Numbered from the stretch's first letter, positions 1-11,399 are shown. The stretch: DNA of 64,000 bases from Linum tenue (GCA_946122785.1 CAMGYJ010000004.1:10872150-10936149); one strand, 5' to 3'. Notes: generated by a model not told the origin, from the letters alone. Numbers and translations: made by a program.

Positions 1-1026
1 AATCTGAATCCCCCAAGGGCGACTAACCTCCACCAGAGTAAACAGATTGAGGCCCTAACGTACCAAACCTCCTCTACTGGAGTAAATCTAGTGCAGAATA
101 GTGAACCGACTCCTCAACTAAAGTCGTCAGTTCTCTACCTTCAATTAAGGGTGCTCTATCAACCTAGGCAGATATTCTCTTTCTAGGTCAAAGCAGGAAC
201 TACAATAATTTGATCAGGATTCATGCAATTCAAAAATCATGCCTCAATTGAATATAATCGATATCAAAGAACATGTACTTGGGTTCATACAACCAAACCT
301 AACATACAAATCTAGGGTTCTTCATACCCAGGCGTGTGAGAGAGTTCACTCCATAGAGAGAGAAGAGAAATAAGCTTTAGATGCTGAAATCATTCTGTGA
401 AGGATGAAAATCTTCTTCTGGGAATCAATTGGCACTTCTCCAAGCTTCCACGAAGCTCCAATGGTGATGGAGATCGATTTAGGGCGCTTGGAAGTTCTGT
501 TTGTCGCTCTCTCTCTCTCTCTCTCTAGGTTTTCTGCTTTCTTTCTCTAAAATCGGATTCCCTCTCAAAAGAGGCTTTCTTCCCTTCAAAAGGGGCAGAT
601 CATGATACCCGGCCTTAATACCCGATCGGGTATTTTAGGTGACCTGCCGGGTATTTTAAACCATTGCGCAACGGGAAAGGGGAAATACCCGATCGAGGTT
701 CAGAATACCTGATCGGGTATTTAAGCCTCCTGGCAAGGACCCCTTCTGCTTATTTGGCCTCAAAAATGACTTTACCCGGTCGCCTCCTTCTCATATACCC
801 GGTCAGGTATTTTAATGCCTGACCGGGTATTTTTGCCTAACATCTCCTCTTGCTCCAACTTTCCACTTTTCGACCCGAAACTCGTTTCCACGCCTCCATA
901 TCTACGCCAAGTCCTGAAATATGACATAAACGAAAAACCTAGCGTAAAATCGGCCTAAAACTCGAGAATCGACTCTCAAATGATTCAAGAATGGTGGTCA
1001 AAACATGTGCAAAAAATGGTCTATCA
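1..1026 (-). repeat. 3' LTR of element I (truncated by window edge)
   Basis: It matches the right-hand LTR at 15722-17094 along its length and ends TGGTCTATCA, so on the coding strand it begins TGATAGACCA. It contains a block of palindromic ACCCG-ATCGGGT-type repeats at about 610-840. A CT-rich microsatellite lies near 508-528. The portion equivalent to the first ~350 bp of the right-hand LTR lies outside the window. Confidence 0.88.
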
Positions 1027-1067
1027 AACTCCCCCACACTTAACTGTTTGCTTGTCCCCAAGCAAAC
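1027..1067 (-). promoter_or_regulatory. Polypurine tract of element I with adjoining stem-loop
   Basis: Directly inside the 3' LTR the coding strand reads AAGTGTGGGGGAGTT (1027-1041), the primer for plus-strand DNA synthesis. Just upstream in the sense of the element is a perfect 9-bp stem, GTTTGCTTG with CAAGCAAAC and a 4-nt loop (1046-1067). The same arrangement occurs at the equivalent site of the other Athila-like elements here. A stem-loop like this next to the tract is a familiar mark of plant Athila/Tat elements. Confidence 0.8.
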
Positions 1068-1756
1068 CTAACTCAAACCAATGCAACTCTACAGACCATT
1101 ATAGCAACATGCACCCCCGATCGTCGGTAGATGATTTCCTAGATCATTTAGCAGCTTACGAGGTCAACCGACACACAAGTTATCTCCTAACTTCTTCGGC
1201 GAGAACAATAGTCTCGAGTCGGCATCATGGCAAATAGTGATCAGCGGACAAATGAATCGTGGACAAAGGGACTCTCAAAAACAGAAAGATCATGGATTCA
1301 CTTTTGATTAAGGTGCTCTATTTTCTTCTTGAAGATGGTTGGAACCCACTTTTTTATTTGTTTTTTTTCTTTGTTTTGTTGTTGTTGTTGTTTTTTTTTT
1401 CAAGGGTCCCAACCTGTTATGTTCAGAAAACGGGACTCCCACCTATTGAAGGTTTTGAGGGAGCCCGGCTCTTACCGGCCATGGTAGGAGAAGATCTCTC
1501 CAGCATCGTGCAGGGGAAAGAAATTTAAAGGGGCTAGAGGTAGTAGGTGGAAATTGGGAACGGATTCCCGTCTCCCCTTACACACTTTCACCCTTTTCGC
1601 ACATGATACAAGAGTCCATGACAGGTAGAGAGTCCACAATACCACACAATTCAAGGGTCCTAAGATCACTGATTCACACAATCAACCAGCACAATATGAA
1701 GAAAAAAAGGGACTTCTTACATGCATCAACATCCTCCATAGTGCTACACTACCTCC
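1068..1756 (-). other. 3' UTR of element I, LTR-proximal part
   Basis: This is non-coding in any supported frame. It matches the equivalent 3' UTR of J (3221-3960), C (41627-42360) and, reversed, A (49500-50250). It includes a T-rich stretch at 1345-1402. Short ORFs here are not conserved between copies. Confidence 0.7.
1752..1756. repeat. Target-site duplication CCTCC, left copy (element J)
   Basis: CCTCC directly precedes the TGACTCGC end of J and recurs directly after the other end at 7158-7162. Element I sequence resumes across the two copies (homologous to 3945-3950 in J itself), confirming a simple insertion. Confidence 0.92.
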
Positions 1757-3179
1757 TGACTCGCTATGACACAACTCCTAACAATGGCCAAGTGTAACCA
1801 ATGAAAGGGACTGCAGTATAGTGGCTCAAGTAATAAATATCGAATCCACGGGTCTCTAGAGTTACTATTACTCAGCTTTGGTTCATTATCTAGCAAACCA
1901 GATTAAGATGGAAGAACTAAAACTACTCTAACAAACTAGAGTTAAAGTTAATCTAATTACAGGTTGGGAACTCACTTAGGTATGATTCCCCCTAGACACT
2001 AGCCAGATTAATGATTGATGATCTCTAACCTGTTTCACTTTCATTCACAATGAGAATCCTTGACTAGACCTTGAGTCTCGACTAAAGGAACAAGGCCCTC
2101 TTGATTCAATTGCCTAGAGGGACGTATCCTTCTCTAGAACAACCAATCAAGGCGTTCTGAACTAGATTCCCTCTATTGAATGAGGTTCTCAATCGATACA
2201 AAGTAGTGAATCGAACCTCGACTAAAGCAATCGATCCAATACTATCAATCTATGGTGCTCTATTGACCTAATCAGGTATTCGCTCTCATAGGATCTAAGC
2301 AGAATCAATAATCTCGACTAAAGCAGAATTGAATCATGAAAACATGCATAGATTGAATATGAACTCAAGATTATCAAGTAAGAGTACTCATACAATCATC
2401 CAATCAAACAACCATTGCTAGGGTTCCTCAAAACCTAAGTGAAGGGAAGTTACTCCATAGAGAAGAGAGAGACTGCAGTAAGAATCTTCAGATGATCAGT
2501 CTTCAAGTCCGGGCTTGTTCCTCGAGCTTCCAAGGCGAAGAAATCCTCCAATTCCACTCCAAGAATACCCTCAAATCGCCCTCTCTCTCTTTGGTTCGTC
2601 GCTTGGGTGTTTGGGATCCAAAACCCAGCTCCCCCTTGCAAAAACGCACAAAACAGGCTTTTAACAGCCTGCGCTCGCGATCCCCGGTCAGAATCCCCTG
2701 TCGGGTATTTTAGGTCACGACCGGGGATTTTTGGTTCACGACCGGGGATTTTTAGTTCACGACCGGGGGGCCTTCTGATGCTGCCAAAAATCCCCTATCA
2801 GATGGCCAAAATACCCGGTAGGGTATTATGGTCGGGTATTTTGCAGTTACGGGTCCCCTATCTTTGATTCTTCGTTTATCCCTCGTTCGGACTCCAAAAT
2901 GGTGTTGTTTGATCCCAGACGCTTGCAGTTACATGATTATATGGTCACAAACTGAGGTAGAAATCCATTCTTCTTCAAGTTATACCCGAGTTTCTTCCCC
3001 CGAGTCGCCAATTGATCTCCGATTGACTTGAAACTTGCGCCTACGATTCACTTTATGTGCTAGGACCTGAAATGTGACAAAGGAACACAAACTATCATAA
3101 AATAGGCCAAATAAGCGATAATGCAAGCTTAAACGATCAAGAAACAAAGGGGAAAACATGTGCAAATATCGAGTCATCA
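1757..3179 (-). repeat. 3' LTR of element J
   Basis: Begins TGACTCGCTATG and ends GAGTCATCA on the plus strand; on the coding strand it runs TGATGACTC to GCGAGTCA. A palindrome-rich block with CCGGGGATTTTTGGTTCACGA-like units lies at about 2685-2850. Compared with the other LTR of J it lacks about 25 bp near 2925. Confidence 0.9.
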
Positions 3180-3220
3180 AATCCCCCCACACTTAACCAT
3201 TTTCTTGTCCCCAAGCAAAC
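3180..3220 (-). promoter_or_regulatory. Polypurine tract and stem-loop of element J
   Basis: The coding strand reads AAGTGTGGGGGGATT (3180-3194) abutting the 3' LTR. The neighbouring stem-loop (3199-3220) is partly eroded: the left arm has TTTTCTTG where other copies have GTTTGCTTG. Confidence 0.75.
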
Positions 3221-4015
3221 CTGACTCAAACCAATGCAGCTCTCCAAACCTCTATAGCAACATGCACCCTCGATTGTTGATAGAGGATTTTCTAGATCAT
3301 TTAGCAGCTTACGAGGTCAACAGACGCACAAGTCATCTCATAGCTTTTTCGGCGAGAGCGCTAGTCTCGAGTCGGCATCATGGCAAATAGTGATCAGAGG
3401 ACAAATGAATCGTGGACGAATGGACTCTCAAAAACAAAAGATCATGGACTCATATTTTTAAGGTGCTCTATTTTCTTCTTGAAGATGGTTGGAACCCCTT
3501 TTCTTTCTTTTTTACTTGTTTTTCTGTTTTTCTTTTCTTTTCAAGGGTTCCAACCTGTTTTTCAGAAAATGGGGGCTCCCACCTCGCAGAGGTTTTGCGG
3601 GAGCCCGGCTCTTCCCGGCCATGCCAGGAGTGGATGTCTCGAGCCTCGTGCAGAGGAAAGATATGTAAGGGGGCTGGAGGTAGTAGGTGGAAATTGGGAA
3701 CGGATTCCCGTCTCCCCTTACACACTTTCGCCCTATTCGCACCGGAGACGTTATTTTAAAGCACATTTTCGAGCACCTTTTATTTCAAAACATGATACAG
3801 GAGTCCATGACAGGTAGAGAGTCCACAACACCACACAATTCAAGGGTCCTAAGATTACTAATTCACACAATCAACCAACACAATATGAAGAAGAAAGGAG
3901 ACTTCTTAAATGCATCAACATCCTCCATAGTGCTACACTACCTCCCTAGGTTGCACATTACTATAGAGACTGTCAATTCAAAGCATACTGAGCAGAAAAT
4001 TGCAAGGAACACGTA
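3221..4015 (-). other. 3' UTR of element J
   Basis: Non-coding sequence homologous to 1068-1756 of element I and to the C and A 3' UTRs. It contains a T-rich run near 3505-3545. ORFs of up to 145 codons occur here by chance on both strands but are not conserved between copies. Confidence 0.65.
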
Positions 4016-4140
4016 CTTGGAGCCCTCAAATCGAAATTTGGACAGTGGACTAGGCTCCAAGCACACACATACAGCCAAACATTCACACGCATACATAATC
4101 GAACATCCCCCCACACTTAAGCACGACATTGTCCTCAATG
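4016..4140 (-). other. 3'-UTR cis module of J: hairpin SL1, internal polypurine motif, hairpin SL2
   Basis: The outer stem CTTGGAGCC (4016-4024) pairs with GGCTCCAAG (4053-4061) and encloses an inner AT-rich inverted repeat. A second copy of the polypurine motif (TTAAGTGTGGGGGG on the coding strand) lies at about 4107-4120. A small stem CATTG/CAATG lies at 4127-4140. The same three parts in the same order are seen in I, B, C, A, A', E and K. Confidence 0.75.
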
Positions 4141-4400
4141 GAGGAAAGATTAGGAGGGTAGAACAAAGTTACCAGATGAAGGGTGAATGATGGTGGACGG
4201 GGCAGGTGGTGCATTCCAGGAGGAGAGAGTAGTCGGAACACAAACACCACACAAAATCTCACAAAGGTTGAGTTATTGACTCTAAAATCAAAGAACAAAA
4301 CTGACTCAACCGAAGAGAAATAGGGAAAGAAATGCAAACCGACTGGTTGGGTTGCCTCCCAACAAGCGTTTCTTTCACTTCGTAAGCCGGACGATGGCTC

Positions 4401-5580
4401 CTAAATTTCGGTCCACCCCAAAAACTCTTTGAAGTTGAGGTTCTCGTCAATGAGGTGGAGTCTCAAGTCACGAGCATGTGGTATGACACGAGATGGAAGC
4501 TCGTGCACTTGATGCAGATGAAGTCTCCACCCTCGAGACCTCTTCTTCTCTTCTCTCGTCTCATTGCCCCAAACCAGATATGACAACATCGATTGACCAC
4601 CATCGCGTCCACCAAGAGGGACCGATGTTGATGTGGCCTTGGTCTGGCAAAGAGACACTGCTAAGCAGTTCCTCGAAGTTTGGTGGGGATATTACTTGCA
4701 ACATAAGGCCGGTGCAAGCCTCTTCCACCTCAACTTCGTCCTCGGCCTGGACGCCAAGTGCTTCTTCAACCTCCCTTCCTTCTTCATGTGGTATCACCCC
4801 TGGGAAATGATCAAGAACTTCTTCTACTTCATTTTCGTCATCCTCTACAACTTCTTTCTGCACCCTTTCTCGCTCTTCTTCTTCTAGCACGGATTGGAGA
4901 GCAAGTTGCCAAGCAATTTCTTTCATGAGATCTTCTTGCATCTCCTCACTCATGCCCGCCTCTTCAAAGCTCAGTTTGGGATGTGGGAAGGTGTGGTCGG
5001 CTACGACAGGACATTCCTGATCATGATCATCACGGGAGCTCTCCGTGACAACTTCAGTGTGCTCCACAATGTCCTTGTAGCCTTCTTCTTCTTCCTCCTC
5101 CTCTTCTAGTATGGTAGCAGAAGGGTGATCTGGAGCAGGTTGTGCATAAGATCGCTCAAGATCATCGACGCTCTTCTTAATGCTCAGGAGGATCTCCTCT
5201 GTTTCACGACAGGCCTGGGTACAAAGATCCATCCTGGAGCATGATCTCTCACTGTCGCGAGCAAACTGCTCCATGAGAAGCCTCAATTCATAGTTTGGAT
5301 CTGGCTGTGGAGTGTAGCATGGCTCTGCAGAATGGCCCGTGAAGGCCGCCATGGGTAACTCCAGCTGCGATGGCCCTTCTGGTTGTGGGAGAAATTCTTC
5401 TTGGTAATGAGGTTGTTCTTGATATGCCCAGGGGTCTGATTGTTCTCCGTAGTAAGGGGGTTGGTACTGGAACCCGAATCCATAGTCTTCTCCTCCTTGA
5501 TTGCTCCAGGGGGTCTCGGGGTAATACCACTCGGATGGTGGTGGATACCCCCAATGGTTGGAGAAGCCATGAGGATCCAT
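4401..5580 (-). pseudogene. Orphan acidic ORF of element J (unknown product, one frameshift)
   Basis: I do not recognise this protein. From the Met at 5580 (conserved in C and E) the open frame runs 339 codons to 4561. Near 4672 a small deletion shifts the frame; the homologous tail continues in the next frame to 4401, so the family length is about 400 residues. Residues 1-90 are rich in Pro, Tyr, Trp and Gln. Residues 97-147 look helical. An all-Glu tract lies at 159-166, then 205-290 is acidic with a probable coiled coil. There is no zinc knuckle, DLGAS, RT or integrase motif and no transmembrane segment. It occupies the position of gag-pol, about 110 bp after the primer site. An in-frame Met 16 codons upstream (5628) is less likely because it is not shared. 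It could be a Gag substitute or an RNA-binding factor; that is inference. Confidence 0.6.
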
Positions 5581-5686
5581 GATACAGATCTGAACCAACA
5601 AAAACAAAAACACCCAAGTGAAAAGCAAGGGTGGAAAAGAAAACGCTAAAGTAACAAACTTCTGCCTTTCCTAATACTCTAGAACG

Positions 5687-5704
5687 TCCCCGGCAACGGC
5701 GCCA
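5687..5704 (-). promoter_or_regulatory. Primer-binding site of J (tRNA-Asp)
   Basis: The coding strand reads TGGCGCCGTTGCCGGGGA, an 18/18 match to the complement of the plant tRNA-Asp(GTC) 3' end including CCA. It starts 6 nt (AGTTTT) after the LTR, the same spacing as in the other Athila-like elements here. Confidence 0.92.
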
Positions 5705-5710
5705 AAAACT

Positions 5711-7157
5711 TGACTCGCTATGACCCAACTCCTAACAACGGACAAATGTAACCAATGAAAGGGACTGCAGTATAGTGGCTCAAGTAATAAATATCAAATA
5801 CACGGGTCTCTAGAGTTACTATTACTCAGCTTCGGTTCATTATCTAGCAAACCAGATTAAGATGGAAGAACTAAAACTACTCTAACAAACTACAGTTAAA
5901 GTTAATCTAATTACAGGTTGGGAACTCACTTAGGTATGATTCCCCCTAGACACTAGTCAGATTAATGATTGATGATCTCTAACCTGTTTCACTTTCATTC
6001 ACAATGCGGAGAATCCTTGACTAGACCTTGAGTCTCGACCAAAGGAACAAGGCCCTCTTGAGTCAATTGCCTAGAAGGACGTATCCTTCTCTAGAACAAC
6101 CGATCAAGGCGTTCTGAACTAGATTCCCTCTATCGAATGAGGTTCTCAATCGATACAAAGCAGTGAATCAACCCTCAACTAAAGCAATCGATCAAATACT
6201 ATCAATCTATGGTGCTCTATTGACCTAATCAGGTATTCGCTCTCATAGGATCAAAGCAGAATCAATAATCTTGACTAAAGCATAATTGAATCATGAAAAC
6301 ATGCATAGATTGAATATGAACTCAAGATTATCAAGTAAGAGTACTCATACAATCATCCAATCAAACAACCATAGCTAGGGTTCCTTAAAACCTAAGTGAA
6401 GGGAAGTTACTCCATAGAGAAGAGAGAGACTGCAGTAAGAATCTTCAGATGACCAGCCCGGGCTTGCTCCTCGAGCTTCCAAGGCGAAGAAATCTTCCAA
6501 TTCCACTCCAAGAATACCCTCAAATCGCCCTCTCTCTCTTTGGTTCGTTGCTTGGGTGTTTGGGATAAAAACCCAGCTCCCCCTTGCAAATAACGCACAA
6601 AACAGGCTTTTAATAGCCTGCGTTCGCGATCCCCGGTCAGAATCTCCTATCGGGTATTTTAGGTCACGGCCGGGGACTTTTGGTTCACGACCTAGGATTT
6701 TTGGTTCACGACCGGGGGGCCTTCCGATGCTGCCAAAAATCCCCTATCAGATGGCCAAAATACCCGGTAGGGTATTATGGTCGGGTATTTTGCAGTTACG
6801 GGTCCCCTATCTTTGATTCTTCGTTTCTCCCTCGTTCGGACTCCAAATCAGGTGCCGTTTGATCCTAGACGCTCGTAGTATCGTCCTCTTTCTTCTCATG
6901 ACAAGATTACATGATTATATGGTCACAAACGGTGGTAGAAATCCATTCTTCTGCAAGTCATACCCGAGTTTCTTCCCCCGAGTCGCCAATTGATCTCCGA
7001 TTGACTTAAAACTTGCGCCTAAGCTTCACTTTATGTGCTAGGAACTGAAATGTGACAAAGGAACAAAAAATAGGGTAAAATAGGCCAAATAAGCGATAAT
7101 GCAAGCTTAAACGATCAAGAAACAAAGGGGAAAACATGTGCAAATATCGAGTCATCA
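5711..7157 (-). repeat. 5' LTR of element J
   Basis: Begins TGACTCGCTATG and ends GAGTCATCA, then target duplication CCTCC. A palindrome-rich block lies at about 6630-6800. Directly beyond it, in the transcription sense, is TATTAAAAG (about 6610-6618), a plausible TATA-like box. Confidence 0.9.
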
Positions 7158-7162
7158 CCTCC
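7158..7162. repeat. Target-site duplication CCTCC, right copy (element J)
   Basis: This is the second half of the 5-bp duplication; element I sequence continues with CTAGGTTGCA. Confidence 0.92.
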
Positions 7163-7232
7163 CTAGGTTGCATATTATTATAAAGACTGTCAATTCAAAG
7201 CATACTGAGCAGGCAATTGCTAGGAACACATA

Positions 7233-7347
7233 CTTGGAGTCCTCAAATTTAAAAATTTGGACAGTGGACTAGGCTCCAAGCACACAAACAGAGCTAAGCA
7301 GTCAAATAGAAACACCCCCACACTTAAGTCCGACATTGCCCTCAATG
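7233..7347 (-). other. 3'-UTR cis module of I: SL1, internal polypurine motif, SL2
   Basis: The outer stem is 7233-7241 with 7272-7280 (one G-T position). The inner repeat CAAATTT/AAATTTG flanks three A residues. The polypurine motif is at about 7316-7328. SL2 (CATTG/CAATG) is at 7334-7347, conserved in order and spacing with the other elements. Confidence 0.75.
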
Positions 7348-7627
7348 GAGAAGAGGGAGAGATAAGGGGAACGATGTTACCGGGAGGAATAGACTGCAGA
7401 GGGACTGGAAATTGGACCATTCGGAGTGAGGAGGACTGGAAATGGGACCAGTCGACGCAAAGGCACGGGCTAGAGAAAACACAATCACTCAAACACAAAA
7501 ATGTTAGGTAGAGTTATCAGCCCAATAGTACATCATCCAAAGGAAAAACAAACCAAACCAAACACAAAATCCAGTTTGCACTCCGACCCAAAACAAAATA
7601 AACACAAAAGTTCCATCGATTACAGCC
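7348..7627 (-). other. Untranslated stretch after the post-pol ORF of I
   Basis: About 280 bp between the post-pol ORF stop (7628) and SL2. It is homologous to 26938-27198 in A' and 49071-49330 in A. No conserved ORF is seen. Confidence 0.6.
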
Positions 7628-9061
7628 TACTCGAGCTGGTCGAAGTCAATCTGCTCCATAAGGTCTTCGACTCCGTCCGTCCGTCGGTAGTGGTGGTGGT
7701 TGTGAGTGGGCCCACGGAGTGGTCTAGTGGTGCTCCTGCGGTGGGTGACAGGACTGGAGCTGGTGCTCCTGGTACTCCATCATCTGGCGGTTGCGTGCCC
7801 GCTCCCGCTCCCGCTCAATGTGAGCACTGGTAACTCCCTACCGAGCCTCCATAAGATCGAGGCGCTCGTCCAACACAACCATCTTGGTGGCGTACTCAGC
7901 CTGGTGGGCTGAATACTACTGCTGAAACTAGACCTAGTGATCCATGAGCTACTGGTTTTGGAGCCCAAGCTGATGAAACTGGAGCCCCATCTGGTGGAAC
8001 TGCTTCCTGAAGAAGTCCATCGATGGAGCAGAAGGAGCGGAGGAGGACTGACCTTGCTTGGGTCTCCGTCATGGAAGAAGATCCCCTGGAGGGGAAAGTG
8101 GGGGCTCCGACATCTCAGCATCTATAGCACCACCACCACCACCACCACCACCACCATCATCATCGACCTCATCCTCGCCAATGTAGTCCTCTTCCTCCTC
8201 GTCACCCTTATCGTCCGCATCTTTCTCGTCCGGAGGCATGGACAGCAAAGGCCAGCAGGAGTGCATTGTGAAGCACTTCCCGACTGAGAGGAGAGGAACC
8301 GCCCTACGCTGTGGCGTCAGTCAACCTCTCCAAGTCGATCTCGAAGTGGCGCGACAGCTTTGTGATCAGGGGACCACAGAAGAAGTAGTTGGGTTTGTCG
8401 TGGCACCGAGCAAAGGTGGTGGCCACGACAGACCCCAAGTGCAGAATGTGGTCAGGGCGCCCCATCGAGTACATGGCATAGAGCACCCGCTTCGGCATCT
8501 TGTGAGATCCGGTGGCTTTGGGTGTAATCGAGCGGGTGAGTAGGAGGTTGAAGATGTGTCATTCCGGTCGGATGGTGGAGACATACGTCAGGCCAGCCTC
8601 GAAGTTGTCCTGCTGGTTGTCAGGACGGGCGATGTTGTGATAGAACAAATCCTAATCCCGGTCCTTCTTGTGGCGAGAGTACGGGTGGTAGTGGATCCCT
8701 AGTGCATGGGCCAACCCGTCGATGCTCATCTCTCGCATGTGATCGCCGAGCCAAAAGGTGACACTGGTGGTGGAGTCACGGGGGGGGGGGGGTGGTCAAG
8801 GGTCGCCTTGGAGCGGTACTGAAAAGTGGATTAGAACTCCCACACTAGCTCCGTGTAGAAGGAGTCATGTGTACACAGGAGAACCCGCCAGTGAGGGTGG
8901 CTGATGGCAGCGACGATCTCATCCAGGCAGTGGAGCTGGTGGAAAACTCCCTACACAAGGTGGCGGTGGTGGTGAAACACCCCGTTAAGGACCTATCGGG
9001 ACTGGTCAACATAGGCGGGGTGGAGGCGCAAGCCCTGCACGTAGGGGTGGTCGAGAGACAT
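7628..9061 (-). pseudogene. Post-pol (env-position) ORF of element I, degenerate
   Basis: It starts at the Met at 9061, just after a conserved 3' splice-like site, and the last frame ends at a stop at 7628. The N-terminal segment, a block near 8304-8504 and the C-terminal region near 7628-7850 match the better preserved copy at 47635-49070, but frameshifts and stops separate them. The middle has an Asp/Glu-rich tract and, unlike A, a Gly run made by a CCA repeat at about 8128-8157. The family resembles the Athila ORF that sits in the env position. I see no signal peptide, membrane anchor or cleavage site, so an envelope role is not supported by the sequence. Confidence 0.7.
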
Positions 9062-9065
9062 GATC

Positions 9066-9396
9066 CTGCAAAATGAATAACCCAAAGGTGGAACCAAGAC
9101 AATTCTTGTTAGGACCGCAAGCAGGGGTTCAACAGTTCCCCCACACTTAAAGACCACCTAGGGTAGACAATTAAGCACAAAGCAGTTGAGTTGCACGCAA
9201 AACAACGACATTTCAAGCAAGAATCATGGTAAAGGCGAGTCATTCAAGCAATTGGGCATTCAACACACTAGCAAATCACATCCACTGCATCCCTCACTCT
9301 ATTCTAGTTCAAACATGCCAACCAATTCACAGTTCTCGGGCCTAACATCTATAGTCCGATTTCCCAGAAAAAATAAAAATTGATCAAGATACACAC
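9066..9396 (-). other. Intron-like segment before the post-pol ORF of I
   Basis: On the coding strand a donor TTTCCAG/GTGTGTATC (GT at 9396-9395) and an acceptor CATTTTGCAG (AG at 9067-9066) enclose 331 nt. The ATG follows 4 nt later. Element A has the same donor and acceptor and 328 nt between. An extra polypurine motif (9138-9150) lies inside. Splicing is inferred only from the conserved sites. Confidence 0.55.
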
Positions 9397-10144
9397 CTGG
9401 AAACACAAGTAGGACCATAGAGGGACACGAGCAAAGGGCGAGGGACGCGAAACCATAAAATACGCCCCAGGAGTACTCGCCGACGACCTGAAAACTGAAC
9501 TTCGCCCAAATCAGGCGAAATTTCTGGCGAGGGTGCACCCTGCAACGTAGATCCCGAATCTGCGAATGAATTTTAATTTAGAGGTCGGACAAAAACGGGA
9601 TCTACAAAACTCCGCCGGGAGAATTTACTCTGACGAGAGAGCAGGTGAGGAAGAGAGAAGGAAGAGAGGGGGAATTCTGAAAAAATGAGAGGAGAGAGAA
9701 GGGGTGTGGCCGGGTATTTGCTTGTAAAGGAAAAAACCCGATCGGGCCTAAAAAAAATACTTGATCAGGTATTTGAGGCCCGCGACCGGGTATTGCTCTT
9801 CGTACGCGAATCACGATCTGGGAGGGGGGCGGCCGAGAGGCCAAAATACCCGGTCTCGGCCGGGTATTCAACCTTTTTGTGCCCCCTGACCAGAAGGGGT
9901 CACGGCCGCGAGGTCAAAATACCCGGTCGGGTATTTTGAGGCGCGACCGGGTATTTCCCCCTTCTCGGCCAAAAACCAATTTCTCCCATTTTTTCGAACT
10001 CTTCTGCATGCAAACACCAAATCGAGGCAAAACAGATGACCAAACTTCATCATAGACGTGAAGCTGACTCGTTCACACCACAAAACAAAAGAAAAAAGAA
10101 ATGCAAACCGTGGTGGGGTTGCCTCCCCACAAGCGCTTTCTTTT
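9397..10144 (-). other. Pol to post-pol spacer of I with palindromic repeats
   Basis: About 750 bp with no conserved ORF. Between about 9700 and 9960 there are several copies of an ACCCGGTCGGGT palindrome also found in the U3 of the I and A LTRs. Downstream (coding sense) is a CT-rich leader-like stretch. The layout resembles a promoter plus 5' UTR for the post-pol ORF. Confidence 0.55.
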
Positions 10145-11399
10145 ACGTCTTTAGCTAGACGCAGCCAGCGAAACTAAGGATCCGCGAGTTCAACCACCAA
10201 CTCCGCACGCTCGAACTCGTCTCCCAGATAAAGTTTGAATTGATGGCCATTCACTTTAAACGACTCAGTCTACGGGTTGGCAATCTCGATCGTGCCAGAC
10301 GGGAACACCTGTGTGGCCGTGAATGGTCCAAACCATCGGGAGCGGAGTTTTCCAGGAAAGAGTTTCAGGCGAGAGTTATAGAGGAGAACTTGATCTCCAA
10401 CCTGAAACTCCTCCAGACCCCTCAATTGAGCATCATGAAGATGATTAGTTCGCTCCTTATACAACTTGGTGTTCTCATAGGCGTGGTAACGCCATTCCTA
10501 CCGCTCCGGCATTTGCAATTTGCATTCAGCACCTGCAAGACTAACATCCAAGTTGAGCAGCTTAAGGGCCAAGAAGGCTTTGTGCTCTAGCTCCACTGGC
10601 AAGTGACATGCCTTTCCATAGACAAGCCGATACGGCAAAGTACTAATTGACGTCTTGTAGGCAGTTTGGTATGCCCAGAGAGCATCATCGAGCTTGGTGG
10701 ACCAATCCTTGCAAGATTGATCCACCTTTTCTCCAGTATGTGCTTAAGCTCCCGATTAGTCAGCTCGGCCTGACCACTAATTTGGGGGTCGTAGGCCATG
10801 GACACCTTGTGAGTGACACCATAGCGAGAGAGTAATTTATCGAACTGGCCCTGAAAATGGGTCCCTCTGTCACTAATGATGGCTCTAGGCGTCCCAAACT
10901 GGGAGAACAACTGCTTCAGAAACTGACAAACACGGCTAGCATCATTGGTGGGCAAAGCTTGCGCCTCAGCCCACCTAGAGACATAATCAACAACAACTAA
11001 GATGTACGTATTACCAAATGATGGAGGGAAGGGGCCCATGAATTCGATACCCCAGACATCAAAAATATCATAAGTTATAAGCACATTCTACGGCATCTCA
11101 TCACGGGCAGAGATGTTACCTGACCTCTGGCATCGATCGCACCTACGTGCGAAGGTGTCGGCGTCCTTGAAGAGCGAGGGCCAGTGGAAGCCCGACTAAA
11201 ATAACTTCCGTGCCATGCGGTTACTGCCATGGTGCCCACCAGTAGGTACCTCATGGCAATGAGACAAAATGCACTCCATCTCATTTTCCATGACACATTG
11301 ACGGATGACCCCGTCGACTCCGATCCTGAAGAGATGCGGGTCATCCCAGAAGTAGTGCTTCAGGTCGGAGAAGAACTTCCTCTTTGCATGAGTCGTCAT
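10145..11399 (-). pseudogene. pol: Integrase of element I, degenerate
   Basis: It inserts element DNA into the genome. The HHCC zinc-binding domain is at 11100-11399 (the HCH...HH half is visible; Cys-Asp-Arg-Cys follows in another frame). The catalytic core is at 10587-11084. The first catalytic position reads GIEFMGPFP where A has GIDFMGPFP, an Asp to Glu change. The second (ISDRGTHF) and third (GQAELTNRE) acidic residues are kept. Frameshifts occur near 10725 and 10490. The C-terminal domain with GPF motif runs from 10464 down to the end near 10145. There is no chromodomain, as expected for Athila. Confidence 0.82.

Larger units (their letters stand above)
1757..7157 (-). mobile_element. 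Element J: complete non-autonomous Athila-like retrotransposon carrying only an orphan acidic ORF
   Basis: A 5.4-kb insertion with two LTRs of about 1.42-1.45 kb, a perfect 18-nt tRNA-Asp primer site, a polypurine tract, and a 2.5-kb interior. The interior holds a single ORF (4401-5580) and no recognisable gag, protease, RT or integrase. It is flanked by CCTCC duplications. The LTRs differ at about 8 of the first 190 positions by eye, so the insertion is not very recent. It must have used proteins supplied in trans. Element C is a second copy of the same family. Confidence 0.9.

Noticed and set aside
2685..2850. CRISPR-like regularly spaced short repeats in LTRs
   Set aside because: The units are palindromic, irregularly spaced and embedded in LTR U3 of plant elements; there are no spacers and no cas genes.
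3380..3817. 145-codon plus-strand ORF in the J 3' UTR, with similar ones in C and A
   Set aside because: The frame is not kept in the I, C and A copies and the region is UTR in the element's own orientation.
8128..8160. CAC/CAT trinucleotide run as a separate functional element
   Set aside because: It lies inside the acidic/Gly tract of the decayed post-pol ORF of I and is best read as microsatellite slippage.
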